64,000 bases of DNA, taken from Flavobacterium phragmitis. GTDB lineage: Bacteria; Bacteroidota; Bacteroidia; Flavobacteriales; Flavobacteriaceae. The notes under the pieces are model-generated. The model was not told where the DNA came from, did not search any database, and worked only from the letters and a program-made list of their open reading frames with translations. This document shows, piece after piece, positions 9,601-18,050 of the stretch. The DNA lies in assembly GCF_900112575.1 (NCBI RefSeq), contig NZ_FOMH01000012.1, positions 124,001 to 188,000 of the forward strand, given 5' to 3'. The position numbers and the translations under genes are program-made. The first letter of the stretch is position 1, and every line of letters starts with the position of its first letter.

Positions 9601-12600
9601 CAAATGTCGGTGCATTTACCAAACAGAAATCTTGTGTTGCATCTGCAGTTGTTGGTGTTCCCGGGTCATTTACAATAACATCTACTGTCAATCTGGTAGC
9701 ACTTTCACAACCTGTACTCAAATCTGAAATTGCTGCAAAATATTGTCCTGTTGTCAATGCTGTTGTTGACGGAATAAGTGTTCCACCAGTTAAAGCTGTA
9801 TACCAAACAATATTACTTTCATTAGTCTGAATACTTGCAAACGTTGGTGCATCTTCTAAACAGAAAGTTTGAGTTCCTGCTGTTACCAATGTCGGTGTTC
9901 CTGGATCGTTTACAATTACATCTACTGTTAATCTTACAGCACTTTCACAGCCAGTTGTTGGATCTGAGATTGCTGCAAAATACTGTCCTGTTGTCAACAC
10001 TGTTGTTGATGGAATCAATGTTCCACCAGTTAAAGCTGTGTACCAAACAATATTACTTTCATTAGTTTGAATACTTGCAAATGTCGGTGCATTTACTAGA
10101 CAGAAGTTTTGAGTTCCTACTGTTACCAATGTCGGTGTTCCCGGATCATTTACTGAAATTGTAACAGCAAGTCTTACACTACTCTCACAACCTGTAACGG
10201 CATCTGTCGCCGCAGCATAATAAATACCATTTACCAAAGCTGTAGTCGATACCAAAGGAGTTCCTCCTGTTGCCACATTATACCAAATAACATTACTTTC
10301 ATTTACCTGAATGTTTGCAATTGTAGGGTTATTTTCTAAACAGAAATCTTGTGTTGTATCTGTTGTGGTTGGCGTATTTGGATCACTAATCATGATTACT
10401 GCATCTTGAAGAGTACCCGCAAGATTTTCACATGTATTAGTACTTGCCACAGCCACATAATACGTAATCGGACTTACTGCTTTTGTTAATCCTACAGCTG
10501 TCAATACACCTGCAACATCAATTGTATAAGTTACTCCTGCTATAACAGAACCATTTGTAATTGGTTGTGTTTTATTAGCATCCAAATACCAGGTAAATAC
10601 CGGACTAGTTAATGAAGGTGCCGTTGGCGTTAATGATGCAGGTGTACTGTGACAAACTGTTACATCATCTACCAAAATATCATTTACTGTTGAAGGAGGC
10701 AGAATAGTAAACGTAATTTGTTTTCTAGCTGCTTCTGTAGTTTCACAGAATTGATCAGAACTTACTCCAACATAATAAGTATAAGTTCCCGGAGCTAGTC
10801 CGTTTACAACTAATTGTGCAGTCGTTTCACCCGGAATCAACTGAGCAGTTGTTCCGTTCAGACTATACCAGTAGTAAACTGGATTAGTTAAAACTGGTGT
10901 TCCGCTTAAGCCAGTAGCTAATGTTACTGATCCTGAAACAGAACAAATAGAAGTTGTTGTTCCACCATTTAAAGTGATATCTGTTAAAGCATTTACCGGA
11001 GCAGAAGCTTTTACCTCAACGGTTACCTCTCCTCTTGCAAAAACTTCACATCCATAACGTACTGGCTGTACATAATATTTATAAATTCCTGATGCTAAAT
11101 TTGCTGGCACCGTATATTTAATACCTGATGCTAAAGGGTTTCCTCCCGTTTCTGCATCATACCAAATATAGGTAGAACAAGCTTCTTCAGGAATCTGAAG
11201 TGTAATATCCGTTCTCGGACAAACTGTAATTTTGTTTTGAGGATCTGCTCCTATAACAGTTGTGTTAGCCGTTCTTTCTACTGTGTGAACTCTTAAGAAG
11301 TCCAATACTCCAAGAACACCTCCTAAACGAATTCTTACTCTATCATAAATTTCAGTTGGAGAAGATACTAATACCATTGCTAAGGAATTACCAGGAAGTA
11401 ATTTCAAACTTAATAATGTACTTGTATTTTGAATTGGAGCTCCAACCGCAACATTACCTAAATAACGCTGAACTGTAAATCCAGTCAATAAATTAACGCT
11501 TAAAAGTGTTCCCGGTTTAGAAATTACAATTCTTAATGTATCACTTACAACCGATGGTGTTTTAAACTGAACAGTCAAATCTGCCGATGCTAAAGCACCG
11601 GCTCCACTATACATAGTTGCAAAAGTAGTGATATCATTATCTGCAATATTCCATGCATCACTCACACCTACCGCAGCAGTTAAGGCTCCAACAGGAAGCC
11701 CTAAATCTGTTGCTCCATAAAAAACATCCTGAATATCTCCTCCTGCACAAGTTACCGATGTAACCGGTTTGTTGTAATGTGCATCAAATACTTTTGTATT
11801 CTGAGCAACACTTAAAACTGAAGCAGACTGAATACGAATACCATTGTAATCCTGAGGGCCTGAGGCATCTGAAGGTACAAAAGTAAATTCGTATGTGTTA
11901 TCACCTGAAACTAAGTTTAATAAAGATCCTGAAACTGACTGCATCGCTCCAATTGGAGTACCTCCATTCAATCCCACTACTGATAAGTTTTGTCCAACAG
12001 CCAATAAGCTATATTCTGATCCCAGTTTAACTGTAACTGGTGTTCCTTTTGCAATTGTTGTTGGCCAAGTCAAATCCTGCCATGTCGTTCCTATTCCTAA
12101 AAGTCCTAAGCCCGTAGTGATAGTTGAAAATGTTTGAGGGTTACCATCGATAGCATTTCCTCCATTTGTAACATTTCCGGTAATAATTGAACCTGATGTT
12201 TGTGCTGTTGCATAAACCCTTTCAGACAGTGTCTGACAACTTGTAAGGTCAATTACATTAATTATTTTAGTCGCTGTAGCAGTACATGTTCCATCAGTTG
12301 CTACTGCTGTATAAGTATAAACACCAGGAGTATTTAAAACCCCGGTTGTTCCACTTGGTAAAACATTTCCCTGAGGGTCATACCAGGTAACCGTTCCTGT
12401 AGAAACAGCTGATAAAGTTACATTTGAACCAACATTTACTGATTCTTGCGGATTAGTTATAACTAAACTCGGAAGCGCATTAATAGTCACTGTTACCGAT
12501 TGTCTAACAGACGGACAAGCAGCAGTACTACTTTGAGCCTCAATTGAATAAACCCCACTTGTTGTAATATTAGCAGCTACATCTGCAGTTATTACATTAT

Positions 12601-15600
12601 TTGAAGAATCATAGAAAGTATAAGTAGTAGCTCCTGTAGTATCGAAATTAGTTATGGCACTTCTTAAATTAGCACTTCCACAGCCAATTAAAGTTGAATT
12701 CACATTTAAAACAGTAGTAGAAGGGAAATTTACTGTAACTTGTTTTAATGTTCCATTCACATTTTCACAAGTTCCTCCATTCAAAATTGAAACATAATAA
12801 TTGTAAGGAGTTCCTCCAGTATTCAATCCTGCAATTGTAAGTGCTCCTGTAGTAGCATCTTTTGTAAATGTTACTCCAGGTTGAGCTAAAACCGTTGTAC
12901 CTGTTACAATTTCCTGAGTTTTATTTTGATCTGTATAATATTTAAACTGAGCTCCTGCAATAATTGTTGAAGGTGCTATAACTGCTCCTCCGGCACAAGT
13001 CGCTTCAATAGGAGTTGTAACTGATATGTCTGCATCAGTAGGAATTGGCAGCACAGTTACTGTAACTCCTTGGCGTAAACTATTATCACAGCCTACACGT
13101 GTTCCTTGTAAATAGTAGGTCGTTGTAGCGGATAAAGCTGGCGTTGTTAAAACTCCTCCAGGTGTAGGTGTTATTGCAGTTCCTCCTGTAGGAACAGTGT
13201 ACCAAGTAAACGTTTCTGTTCCTGTTGAAACTGGAGTTAAAACAGCATTCTGTCCAACACAAATTGGATTTGCTACACCTGTTACAGCTGCATTTGGAAA
13301 TCTATACGCAGCTTGATAAATATATAAATTACTTAGTAATGTAGCTGTACCGCCTAATCTAACTTCGACACGGTCAAATGGAGCAGTTGTAGCAAAACTA
13401 GCTTTGAATTTATTTCCAGATAACAATTGAATACTCAACAAACTATTATTTAATGCTGTTCTATCATTATTAAAAACAGCTCCATTATAAGTTGCTAAGG
13501 TAATATTAGACAAAAGACTTATATCTAATAGACCGCCCGGAACTTCTAAATCTACATCAATAATGTCTCCTGTTTGTCCTGGAGTAGCAAATATTAATTG
13601 TTGCTGAAGATACGCTCCAACGCCAACCGGCACAGTAAGATGAGAATATGTATTAATGTTTCCATCAACAGAATTATTTCCGTCCGTGATTGTACATAAA
13701 GCACATAATAGACCATCAGTAGATGTTGTCTGAGTACCAGCTTGCAAACAAGTACTAGCATTAGCAATTACAATAACATTTATTGCTCCTCTCGTAGGAC
13801 TAACACAGTCTGTTGCATCGTTTACCGCTTCAACATAATATGTTTTATTTGCAGTTAAAGCGGGACTTGGTGTAAATGATGCTACACCAAAAGCAATCGA
13901 TGTACCTCCTGTTGGAACATCATACCAATTATACGTAACACCTCCTACTGGATTTGAAACAGATAAAGTAACTGTTTGTCCTGATTGTATAATTACATCT
14001 GTAGAGGCAAAAGTTGGCACTGCTGGCAGGGGACTTACTGTCAGTGGCACTGCTGTACGAGTCGGAGTTGAACAACCGCCCACAACAGCTTCAACATGGT
14101 AAGTCACGTTTGCCGTTAAAGCAGGAGTTATAAAGGTAGTTCCTGTAAACACCAAGCCGCCTCCCGATGCAGCATCATACCAGTTATAAGTAGTACCAGC
14201 AACTGGTGCCTGAACTGTCAATGTTGTAGATTGCCCATTACAAATTGTTGATGGCGATGCAGAGACCGCAGGAAGGACAGGGTTTTCTATTAAAATCTGA
14301 ACTGGGTTTCTTTCACTATTTACACAGCCATTTCTTGTGACCTCAACATAATAAGTCGTTGGTGCTGTGATAGCTGGAGTTGTAAATACAGCAGTAGAAG
14401 CTAATGGCGTTCCGCCAGTCGCGACACTATACCAATTAACAGTTTCACCAACAGCTAAAGATGCTGTTAAAGTAGTAGCTTGTCCACTACAAATCGTTGT
14501 GTTTCCAGTTATTATTGGTGCTTTATATCTATATGTAGCTTGATAAATATTTACAGTAGTCAACACTGTTGCTAAACCACCTAATCGAATTTCAACACGA
14601 TCAAAGTTAGCGCCAGCAACAACACTAGCTCTAAAACGATTACCTGATAATAATTGCAAAGTAATTAATGGATTATTAACTGCAACTCTATCATTATTAT
14701 ATGTGGCTCCATTATAAGTAGCCAAACTTACAGCCCCTAATAATGATAAATCCGCTATTCCTCCTGGCAATTCTAAATCTACATCTACAATATCACCAGC
14801 TTTCCCTGGATTTGCAAATTGTACTGTTTGCTGAATCCATCCATTGATCAATCCAACTGGTACAGATAATTGCGTCGCTGTTGCAGAATTTCCATCCACA
14901 GAATTATTTGGATTTGCAGAACTACATAACAAACAGAAACCATTTTGAACTATTGCCTGACTGCCTGCTTCAAGACAACCTACTAGAGAAGCTGGCTGAA
15001 CTGTGACAGTCACAGGGATTCTTGCGGCACTTGGACAGTTTCCATTTGGGCTTTCTGCTTCAACATAATACGTTTTTGTAGCTGTCAAAATTGGTGTAAC
15101 AAAAGTTACTGTGTTAGTAGCAACTGGCGAACCTCCCGAAGCCACTTCGTACCAATTTAATTGCACTCCTGGTTCAGAAGTTGAAGCGTTAAGCGTTGCA
15201 TTCTGACCTGACTGAATTGTAACACTTTGAGTTAAAACCGTTGGATTTGCTGGAACTGCTGTAGAAACAACATTTGTTTGAACTCTACTACTAACACAGC
15301 TTCCAATAGAAGCTTGTACAAAAAATGAAGTAGTTCCCAAAGGAACAGTTGGCGAATACGTTGTTCCTGTTGCTAAAGCAGTTGTAGCAGTTGCTGTAGC
15401 ATACCATGAATAAGTTGTTCCTGGTACTGGATTTAAAACAGATAAAGTTGTTTGCTGTGTCGCTCCTGCAGAACAAACGTTAAGTCCAACATTGCTAATT
15501 GCTGGTGCAATTGGATTAGAAACATTTAAAACAACTGGAACACGAACATTTCCTTCACAACCTGCAGCTCTGGTTATTCCTATATAATATGTTGTATTTG

Positions 15601-16330
15601 CTGTTAAAGCAGGAGTTGTATAAGTATTTCCTACTGCTAAAGCTGTTGTAGAAAATTCAGAACTGTACCATGCTAATGTAGTACCAGCCGCTGGTGTTGC
15701 TGTTAAAGTTGTTGGAACTCCCGCACAAACAGTTTGTGATAAACCACCTGTTACAGTTGGCTGAGCAAATTCCAATCTAACATCATAAATTCTTAAGTTT
15801 ACTAAAAGGCTTACTAAACCTCCAACCTGAACCTGAATTTGGTTGGTATCACCTGTTACTGGAAACTTTGCAACTGCAACAGTATTACCATTTAGTAAAT
15901 TCAAATTCAAAAGCGGACTGTTTAAAGCCACACTTGAACCTACATTCGTTCCCGAATTTTTAGCCTGAACCGAAGCATTGGATAATAAACTTAAATCAAG
16001 CAAACCATTACCTGTACCAAAATAAATAGCAATTTGGTCACCGGCGCGGGCCGTTTGGTTTAAAGTCATTGTTTCTTCGGCGAAACATCCTAGCAATCCA
16101 ACACCATTTGTTAGAGTTGCATAAGTAGATAAGCCAGCACTGTCATAAGCATTGGCCGGACTATTAACATCTAATCCAATGCACAAAAGCCCTCCTCCTG
16201 TACTATTTGTTTGAGACACAGGTCTACAAATAGTTTGAGAGAATGCATTAGTGCATAAAAAGAATAAAGTTAAAAGTCCTAATAATCTCATTTGATACTT
16301 GAGATTACAAAAAGTAAAGTTTTTTTTCAT
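6635..16330 (-). CDS. Giant repeat adhesin with T9SS type B (CHU_C) C-terminal signal
   Basis: This 3231-residue secreted protein is probably a cell-surface adhesin. The ATG at 16330 is chosen because it begins a signal peptide (MKKNFTF...NAFSQ), whereas the open frame extends 24 codons further without one. Five related non-Ig modules of about 150-165 residues lie near residues 35-190, 448-603, 857-1013, 1362-1517 and 1523-1687. They are separated by Ig-like CHU_C-associated repeats with WY..ATGG..L and TYY motifs. Twelve tandem repeats of about 79 residues span about 1980-2930. A PKD/Ig-like domain, a DUF11-type domain (about 3020-3135) and a CHU_C domain (FTPNNDGKNDLF ... PTGTYFYVI ... KKGWLSIMR) complete it. 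Each tandem repeat has two Cys (FC and GCES or GCEN), probably forming one disulfide. It resembles SprB-type gliding or adhesion proteins in architecture, but a role in gliding is not shown. Confidence 0.93.
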   Translation of the reverse strand: MKKNFTFCNLKYQMRLLGLLTLFFLCTNAFSQTICRPVSQTNSTGGGLLCIGLDVNSPANAYDSAGLSTYATLTNGVGLLGCFAEETMTLNQTARAGDQIAIYFGTGNGLLDLSLLSNASVQAKNSGTNVGSSVALNSPLLNLNLLNGNTVAVAKFPVTGDTNQIQVQVGGLVSLLVNLRIYDVRLEFAQPTVTGGLSQTVCAGVPTTLTATPAAGTTLAWYSSEFSTTALAVGNTYTTPALTANTTYYIGITRAAGCEGNVRVPVVLNVSNPIAPAISNVGLNVCSAGATQQTTLSVLNPVPGTTYSWYATATATTALATGTTYSPTVPLGTTSFFVQASIGSCVSSRVQTNVVSTAVPANPTVLTQSVTIQSGQNATLNASTSEPGVQLNWYEVASGGSPVATNTVTFVTPILTATKTYYVEAESPNGNCPSAARIPVTVTVQPASLVGCLEAGSQAIVQNGFCLLCSSANPNNSVDGNSATATQLSVPVGLINGWIQQTVQFANPGKAGDIVDVDLELPGGIADLSLLGAVSLATYNGATYNNDRVAVNNPLITLQLLSGNRFRASVVAGANFDRVEIRLGGLATVLTTVNIYQATYRYKAPIITGNTTICSGQATTLTASLAVGETVNWYSVATGGTPLASTAVFTTPAITAPTTYYVEVTRNGCVNSERNPVQILIENPVLPAVSASPSTICNGQSTTLTVQAPVAGTTYNWYDAASGGGLVFTGTTFITPALTANVTYHVEAVVGGCSTPTRTAVPLTVSPLPAVPTFASTDVIIQSGQTVTLSVSNPVGGVTYNWYDVPTGGTSIAFGVASFTPSPALTANKTYYVEAVNDATDCVSPTRGAINVIVIANASTCLQAGTQTTSTDGLLCALCTITDGNNSVDGNINTYSHLTVPVGVGAYLQQQLIFATPGQTGDIIDVDLEVPGGLLDISLLSNITLATYNGAVFNNDRTALNNSLLSIQLLSGNKFKASFATTAPFDRVEVRLGGTATLLSNLYIYQAAYRFPNAAVTGVANPICVGQNAVLTPVSTGTETFTWYTVPTGGTAITPTPGGVLTTPALSATTTYYLQGTRVGCDNSLRQGVTVTVLPIPTDADISVTTPIEATCAGGAVIAPSTIIAGAQFKYYTDQNKTQEIVTGTTVLAQPGVTFTKDATTGALTIAGLNTGGTPYNYYVSILNGGTCENVNGTLKQVTVNFPSTTVLNVNSTLIGCGSANLRSAITNFDTTGATTYTFYDSSNNVITADVAANITTSGVYSIEAQSSTAACPSVRQSVTVTINALPSLVITNPQESVNVGSNVTLSAVSTGTVTWYDPQGNVLPSGTTGVLNTPGVYTYTAVATDGTCTATATKIINVIDLTSCQTLSERVYATAQTSGSIITGNVTNGGNAIDGNPQTFSTITTGLGLLGIGTTWQDLTWPTTIAKGTPVTVKLGSEYSLLAVGQNLSVVGLNGGTPIGAMQSVSGSLLNLVSGDNTYEFTFVPSDASGPQDYNGIRIQSASVLSVAQNTKVFDAHYNKPVTSVTCAGGDIQDVFYGATDLGLPVGALTAAVGVSDAWNIADNDITTFATMYSGAGALASADLTVQFKTPSVVSDTLRIVISKPGTLLSVNLLTGFTVQRYLGNVAVGAPIQNTSTLLSLKLLPGNSLAMVLVSSPTEIYDRVRIRLGGVLGVLDFLRVHTVERTANTTVIGADPQNKITVCPRTDITLQIPEEACSTYIWYDAETGGNPLASGIKYTVPANLASGIYKYYVQPVRYGCEVFARGEVTVEVKASAPVNALTDITLNGGTTTSICSVSGSVTLATGLSGTPVLTNPVYYWYSLNGTTAQLIPGETTAQLVVNGLAPGTYTYYVGVSSDQFCETTEAARKQITFTILPPSTVNDILVDDVTVCHSTPASLTPTAPSLTSPVFTWYLDANKTQPITNGSVIAGVTYTIDVAGVLTAVGLTKAVSPITYYVAVASTNTCENLAGTLQDAVIMISDPNTPTTTDTTQDFCLENNPTIANIQVNESNVIWYNVATGGTPLVSTTALVNGIYYAAATDAVTGCESSVRLAVTISVNDPGTPTLVTVGTQNFCLVNAPTFASIQTNESNIVWYTALTGGTLIPSTTVLTTGQYFAAISDPTTGCESAVRLTVDVIVNDPGTPTLVTAGTQTFCLEDAPTFASIQTNESNIVWYTALTGGTLIPSTTALTTGQYFAAISDLSTGCESATRLTVDVIVNDPGTPTTADATQDFCLVNAPTFASIQTNETNVVWYTAATGGTAIPATTALTSGTYYAALTDAATGCESVARLMVAVTVSDPGTPTTADTTQDFCLVNAPTFASIQTNEINIVWYATATGGTAIPSTTALTTGTYYAALLDAPTGCESSVRLQVAVSVTDPATPTTTDTTQDFCLVNAPTFASIQTNETNVVWYNTPTGGTAIASTTALTSGTYYASLLDATTGCESSVRLAVTITVSDPGTPTTADATQDFCLVNAPTFASIQTNETNVVWYTAATGGTAIPATTALTSGTYYAALTDVATGCESAARLMVAVTVSDPGTPTTADATQDFCLVNAPTFASIQTNETNVVWYATATGGTAIPSTTALTTGIYYAALLDATTGCESSVRLQVAVSVTDPATPTTNATTQTFCSGTNPTVANIQVNESNVVWYTTQTGGTALASTAVLTTATYFGAIKDPATGCESSVRLQVAVTVGNTINPTTNNAAQTFCSTAAPTIANIQVNESNVTWYTAATGGTAIPAGTILTSGVYYGNIVDAATGCESTTRLQVTVTVVNPSATPTTNNATQNFCTLNSPTVANIQVNEANVVWYTTATGGTALASTATLTTGIYYGAVSSAIGCENPVRLAVTVNVNTPSVITTTNTAQKFCLSAVPTLANIQVNEANVVWYTAATGGTPLAANTPLTATTYYAGALANTTNGCDNGPRLAITVSFENDAAYQIATTDDTPCVFKGVTYSIANGKSDYVWTINGGTIVTGGGAADGSVTVSWSDVGPGTVSVTYTNTCDERTTKTLNVSVTSCSDLTITHTVDNPTPNFGDKVTFTITVNNVGEGDFINTIVSNLLPSGLELVSSSTTSGTYDPNTQLWTIPRLNAGQSVVLTIVAEVLPNGNYTSVATVETSTPLDVDASNNSASVTLEPICLTVYNEFTPNNDGKNDLFRIDCIESYPNNELKVFNRYGALVYSKTHYENDWNGTANVSGVVNRGDMLPTGTYFYVITIGDGTVKKGWLSIMR
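7540..10382 (-). repeat. Twelve tandem Ig-like repeats (about 237 bp each) inside the adhesin gene
   Basis: Twelve consecutive units of about 79 codons share the pattern DPxTPTT...FC..N.PT.A.IQ.NE.N.VWY..ATGGT...TT.LT.G.YYAA..D..TGCES..RL.V. Units four and five (about 9195-9668) are nearly identical in DNA to units seven and eight (about 8483-8956), showing a recent two-unit duplication. The outer units (1 and 9 to 12) are more diverged. Such an array is prone to copy-number change and to assembly collapse, so the true copy number could differ. Confidence 0.9.
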
Positions 16331-16493
16331 AATTTGGAAGATTAGAAAATGGACAATAAAACACCTCTTGCAGTAAGTGCAAGCACCTACGCAATTAAAC
16401 AATCAGTTAAAAATCAAACAGTTAAAACAAAATCTTTAAACCTAAAATAAGGTCTGCAAATTAAGTTTCGTTAAAAAAATATTATGTTGAATT

Positions 16494-16592
16494 CGGCATA
16501 CCAAAATATGCCAGAGAACAAACCTTACCTCTCTGAGGTAAAATCGTTCAGTCTTTTGCGAGAAAAATTGATTGTAGTCAATTTTCTCAGAG
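16494..16592 (-). other. Structured leader candidate upstream of the giant adhesin
   Basis: Three consecutive hairpins lie 165-265 bases upstream of the adhesin ATG. They are GGCATA/TATGCC (16495-16500 with 16507-16512), TTACCTC/GAGGTAA (16525-16531 with 16535-16541), and a 12/11-base stem with one bulge (16560-16571 with 16578-16588). CTCTGAG at 16531-16537 can instead pair with CTCAGAG at 16586-16592, which would break the second and third hairpins. This is the look of a regulatory 5' leader with two exclusive folds, but no known riboswitch consensus was recognised. The strand is assumed from the downstream gene. Confidence 0.4.
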
Positions 16593-16599
16593 GAGTGAT

Positions 16600-17389
16600 T
16601 TGTTGCAGGTCTAATTTTCATAATGAAAATTTTTAGTTGACGTAGAATTGGGGAAATTCTATTTTATATAGTTAGGTTCATTTTTTTAAAGAAAGTTGAT
16701 TAGTCTTTCTCAAAATTACTCAAGAATAAATCTTAAGATCTGAACTCGTTTATATCAGCACAAACAATTTTGCTGTCTTTCATAAATGCGCCGAGCAGAA
16801 TTTATAAAAAACAATAATTTGAAAAATAAAACTTTGGGTAATAAAATAGATTTAGAAATCGAATAACGATTATATCCATCATTGAGATGAATTAAGCTTA
16901 ATAGAACAAAAAATAAAGCTAAAATAAAATTGATAAAAGTAATTGTCAATTCCATACGCAGACTTATTATAGGTTATAATTTGGTTTTTGGAAAAAAGTA
17001 CAAACAAAACTTTGTTTAACTTTTCTATATTAAAATTAAAAAAATCCAAAACAGAAAACAAGGATAAAATTCCTATAATTTTTCTCTTAAATCCAAAATC
17101 AAAATTTAACAAGCCTCGAAAACATCAGAAAAACCTACTATTTTAACAAAATTAAGCGGTAAAAATTTTCTTAAATAAAAGTTCAATAAAAAGTGTTAAA
17201 TATCAAAAAACAAAGTTAATTCCTACACTAATTAAAATTCTATCGACAAAAATATCCGTAATTCAGACCAAATACACAAAAAAAAGCACATCTAGAATTA
17301 ATTTGCCAAAACTTTGAAAAATAAAAGGAAAACACGTAGAAATACCTGGAAGAAAATCAAAACAAACTTAAACAAAAGTTAAAATACAA
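16600..17389. other. Gene-free, very A/T-rich intergenic region
   Basis: About 0.8 kb between the adhesin leader and the DUF6495-like gene contains only short, overlapping frames of low-complexity Phe/Leu/Asn-rich composition without convincing starts. CAAAATTA at 16711-16718 (TAATTTTG on the minus strand) and a spaced pair at 17247-17279 (TTG-N22-TATTTTTG on the minus strand) could be promoter elements for the adhesin, but such matches occur by chance in DNA this rich in A/T. Confidence 0.5.
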
Positions 17390-17390
17390 C

Positions 17391-17428
17391 AAAAAAGGCA
17401 AACAATTAACATTCAATTGTTTGCCTTT
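17391..17428 (-). terminator. Rho-independent terminator after the DUF6495-like gene
   Basis: A perfect 14-bp stem (17394-17407 with 17415-17428; core GGCAAACAATT) with a 7-base loop is followed on the minus strand by a T run (A run 17391-17396). It lies 22 bases past the stop of the 157-residue gene. Confidence 0.85.
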
Positions 17429-17449
17429 CAAAAAATGTCACAAACCTAA

Positions 17450-17923
17450 TTATGACTCAATAATGCTATTAATTTGATTAAATAATTGTCCGTCACTTAA
17501 AAATGCTCCTTGTTTAATCAATTCAAAAATTGAAATGTTTCTTTCATCAGTGAACACTTTCTTACCTACTTTCATTTCAATATTATCTGTAAACATATTA
17601 TCACTTAACCATTGAAGTCCTTCCTTAGTTAAAAAATCAGTTTCACCAGAAAGGGATTTTAAAACGATTGATTGTATGTAGGTATCAAAACAGTGAAACA
17701 AAAAGATATGATTCTTGGAAAAATGCTCCAAATACTCCGCTCTGGACAATACTCCTTCCCAAATTAAATCCGAGAATACATCCAGCTCTTGTTCTGCTAC
17801 TTCAGGTTTATTTTCTTTAAGCTCTTCCCATTCTTTTCTATCAATTGCCTGTGTCGCTAAAAAACTTGCAAATTCAGCATGTAATTCATCGAACTGTTCT
17901 TTTGTTAATCTTGCGTATTTCAT
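17450..17923 (-). CDS. Conserved Bacteroidota protein, DUF6495-like
   Basis: This is a 157-residue soluble, acidic, mostly helical protein with no signal peptide or membrane segment. It begins MKYARLTKEQFDELH and ends with a helical tail (FELIKQGAFLSDGQLFNQI). I associate this sequence with the DUF6495 family found in Flavobacteriia near ribosomal protein genes, but that name is from memory and unverified. It lies about 130 bases downstream of rplI, separated from it by a terminator, and has its own terminator. Function is unknown. Confidence 0.75.
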   Translation of the reverse strand: MKYARLTKEQFDELHAEFASFLATQAIDRKEWEELKENKPEVAEQELDVFSDLIWEGVLSRAEYLEHFSKNHIFLFHCFDTYIQSIVLKSLSGETDFLTKEGLQWLSDNMFTDNIEMKVGKKVFTDERNISIFELIKQGAFLSDGQLFNQINSIIES

Positions 17924-17930
17924 TAATTTT

Positions 17931-17959
17931 TGGATTTTAGATTTCAGATTTTAGATTTA
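17931..17959. repeat. Low-complexity TTTAGATTT repeat
   Basis: Near-tandem copies of (GA)TTTTAGATT(T) lie just upstream of the DUF6495-like gene. A similar run occurs at 25424-25452 upstream of yihY. It looks like a dispersed Flavobacterium intergenic repeat and has no visible coding role. Confidence 0.5.
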
Positions 17960-18001
17960 TTGCAGTACAAAAAATCTAATTATTCTAAAATTAGATAAAA
18001 C

Positions 18002-18028
18002 AAAAAAATCCCGATTTTCATCGGGATT
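18002..18028 (-). terminator. Terminator of the rpsF-rpsR-rplI operon
   Basis: A perfect 9-bp stem (AATCCCGAT at 18007-18015 with ATCGGGATT at 18020-18028) has a TTTC loop. On the minus strand it is followed by a T run (A run 18002-18008). It lies 22 bases past the rplI stop. Confidence 0.9.
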
Positions 18029-18050
18029 CTTATATAGATTTTTAAAACTA

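Noticed and set aside
8175..10065. Frames of 76-77 codons on the plus strand opposite the adhesin
   Set aside because: They recur with the repeat period, have odd composition and no start context. They are antisense shadows of the repeats.
7540..10382. Regularly spaced DNA repeats that could suggest a CRISPR array
   Set aside because: The period is about 237 bases, the whole run is one open frame, and the repeats encode Ig-like domains. There are no short palindromic repeats, spacers or cas genes.
16331..16402. 24-codon N-terminal extension of the giant adhesin
   Set aside because: It has no signal peptide, while the internal Met at 16330 starts a good one.
16755..17112. Two overlapping minus-strand frames of 66 and 77 codons
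   Set aside because: Low-complexity Phe/Leu/Asn-rich translations in very A/T-rich DNA, overlapping each other in different frames, with no family or promoter.
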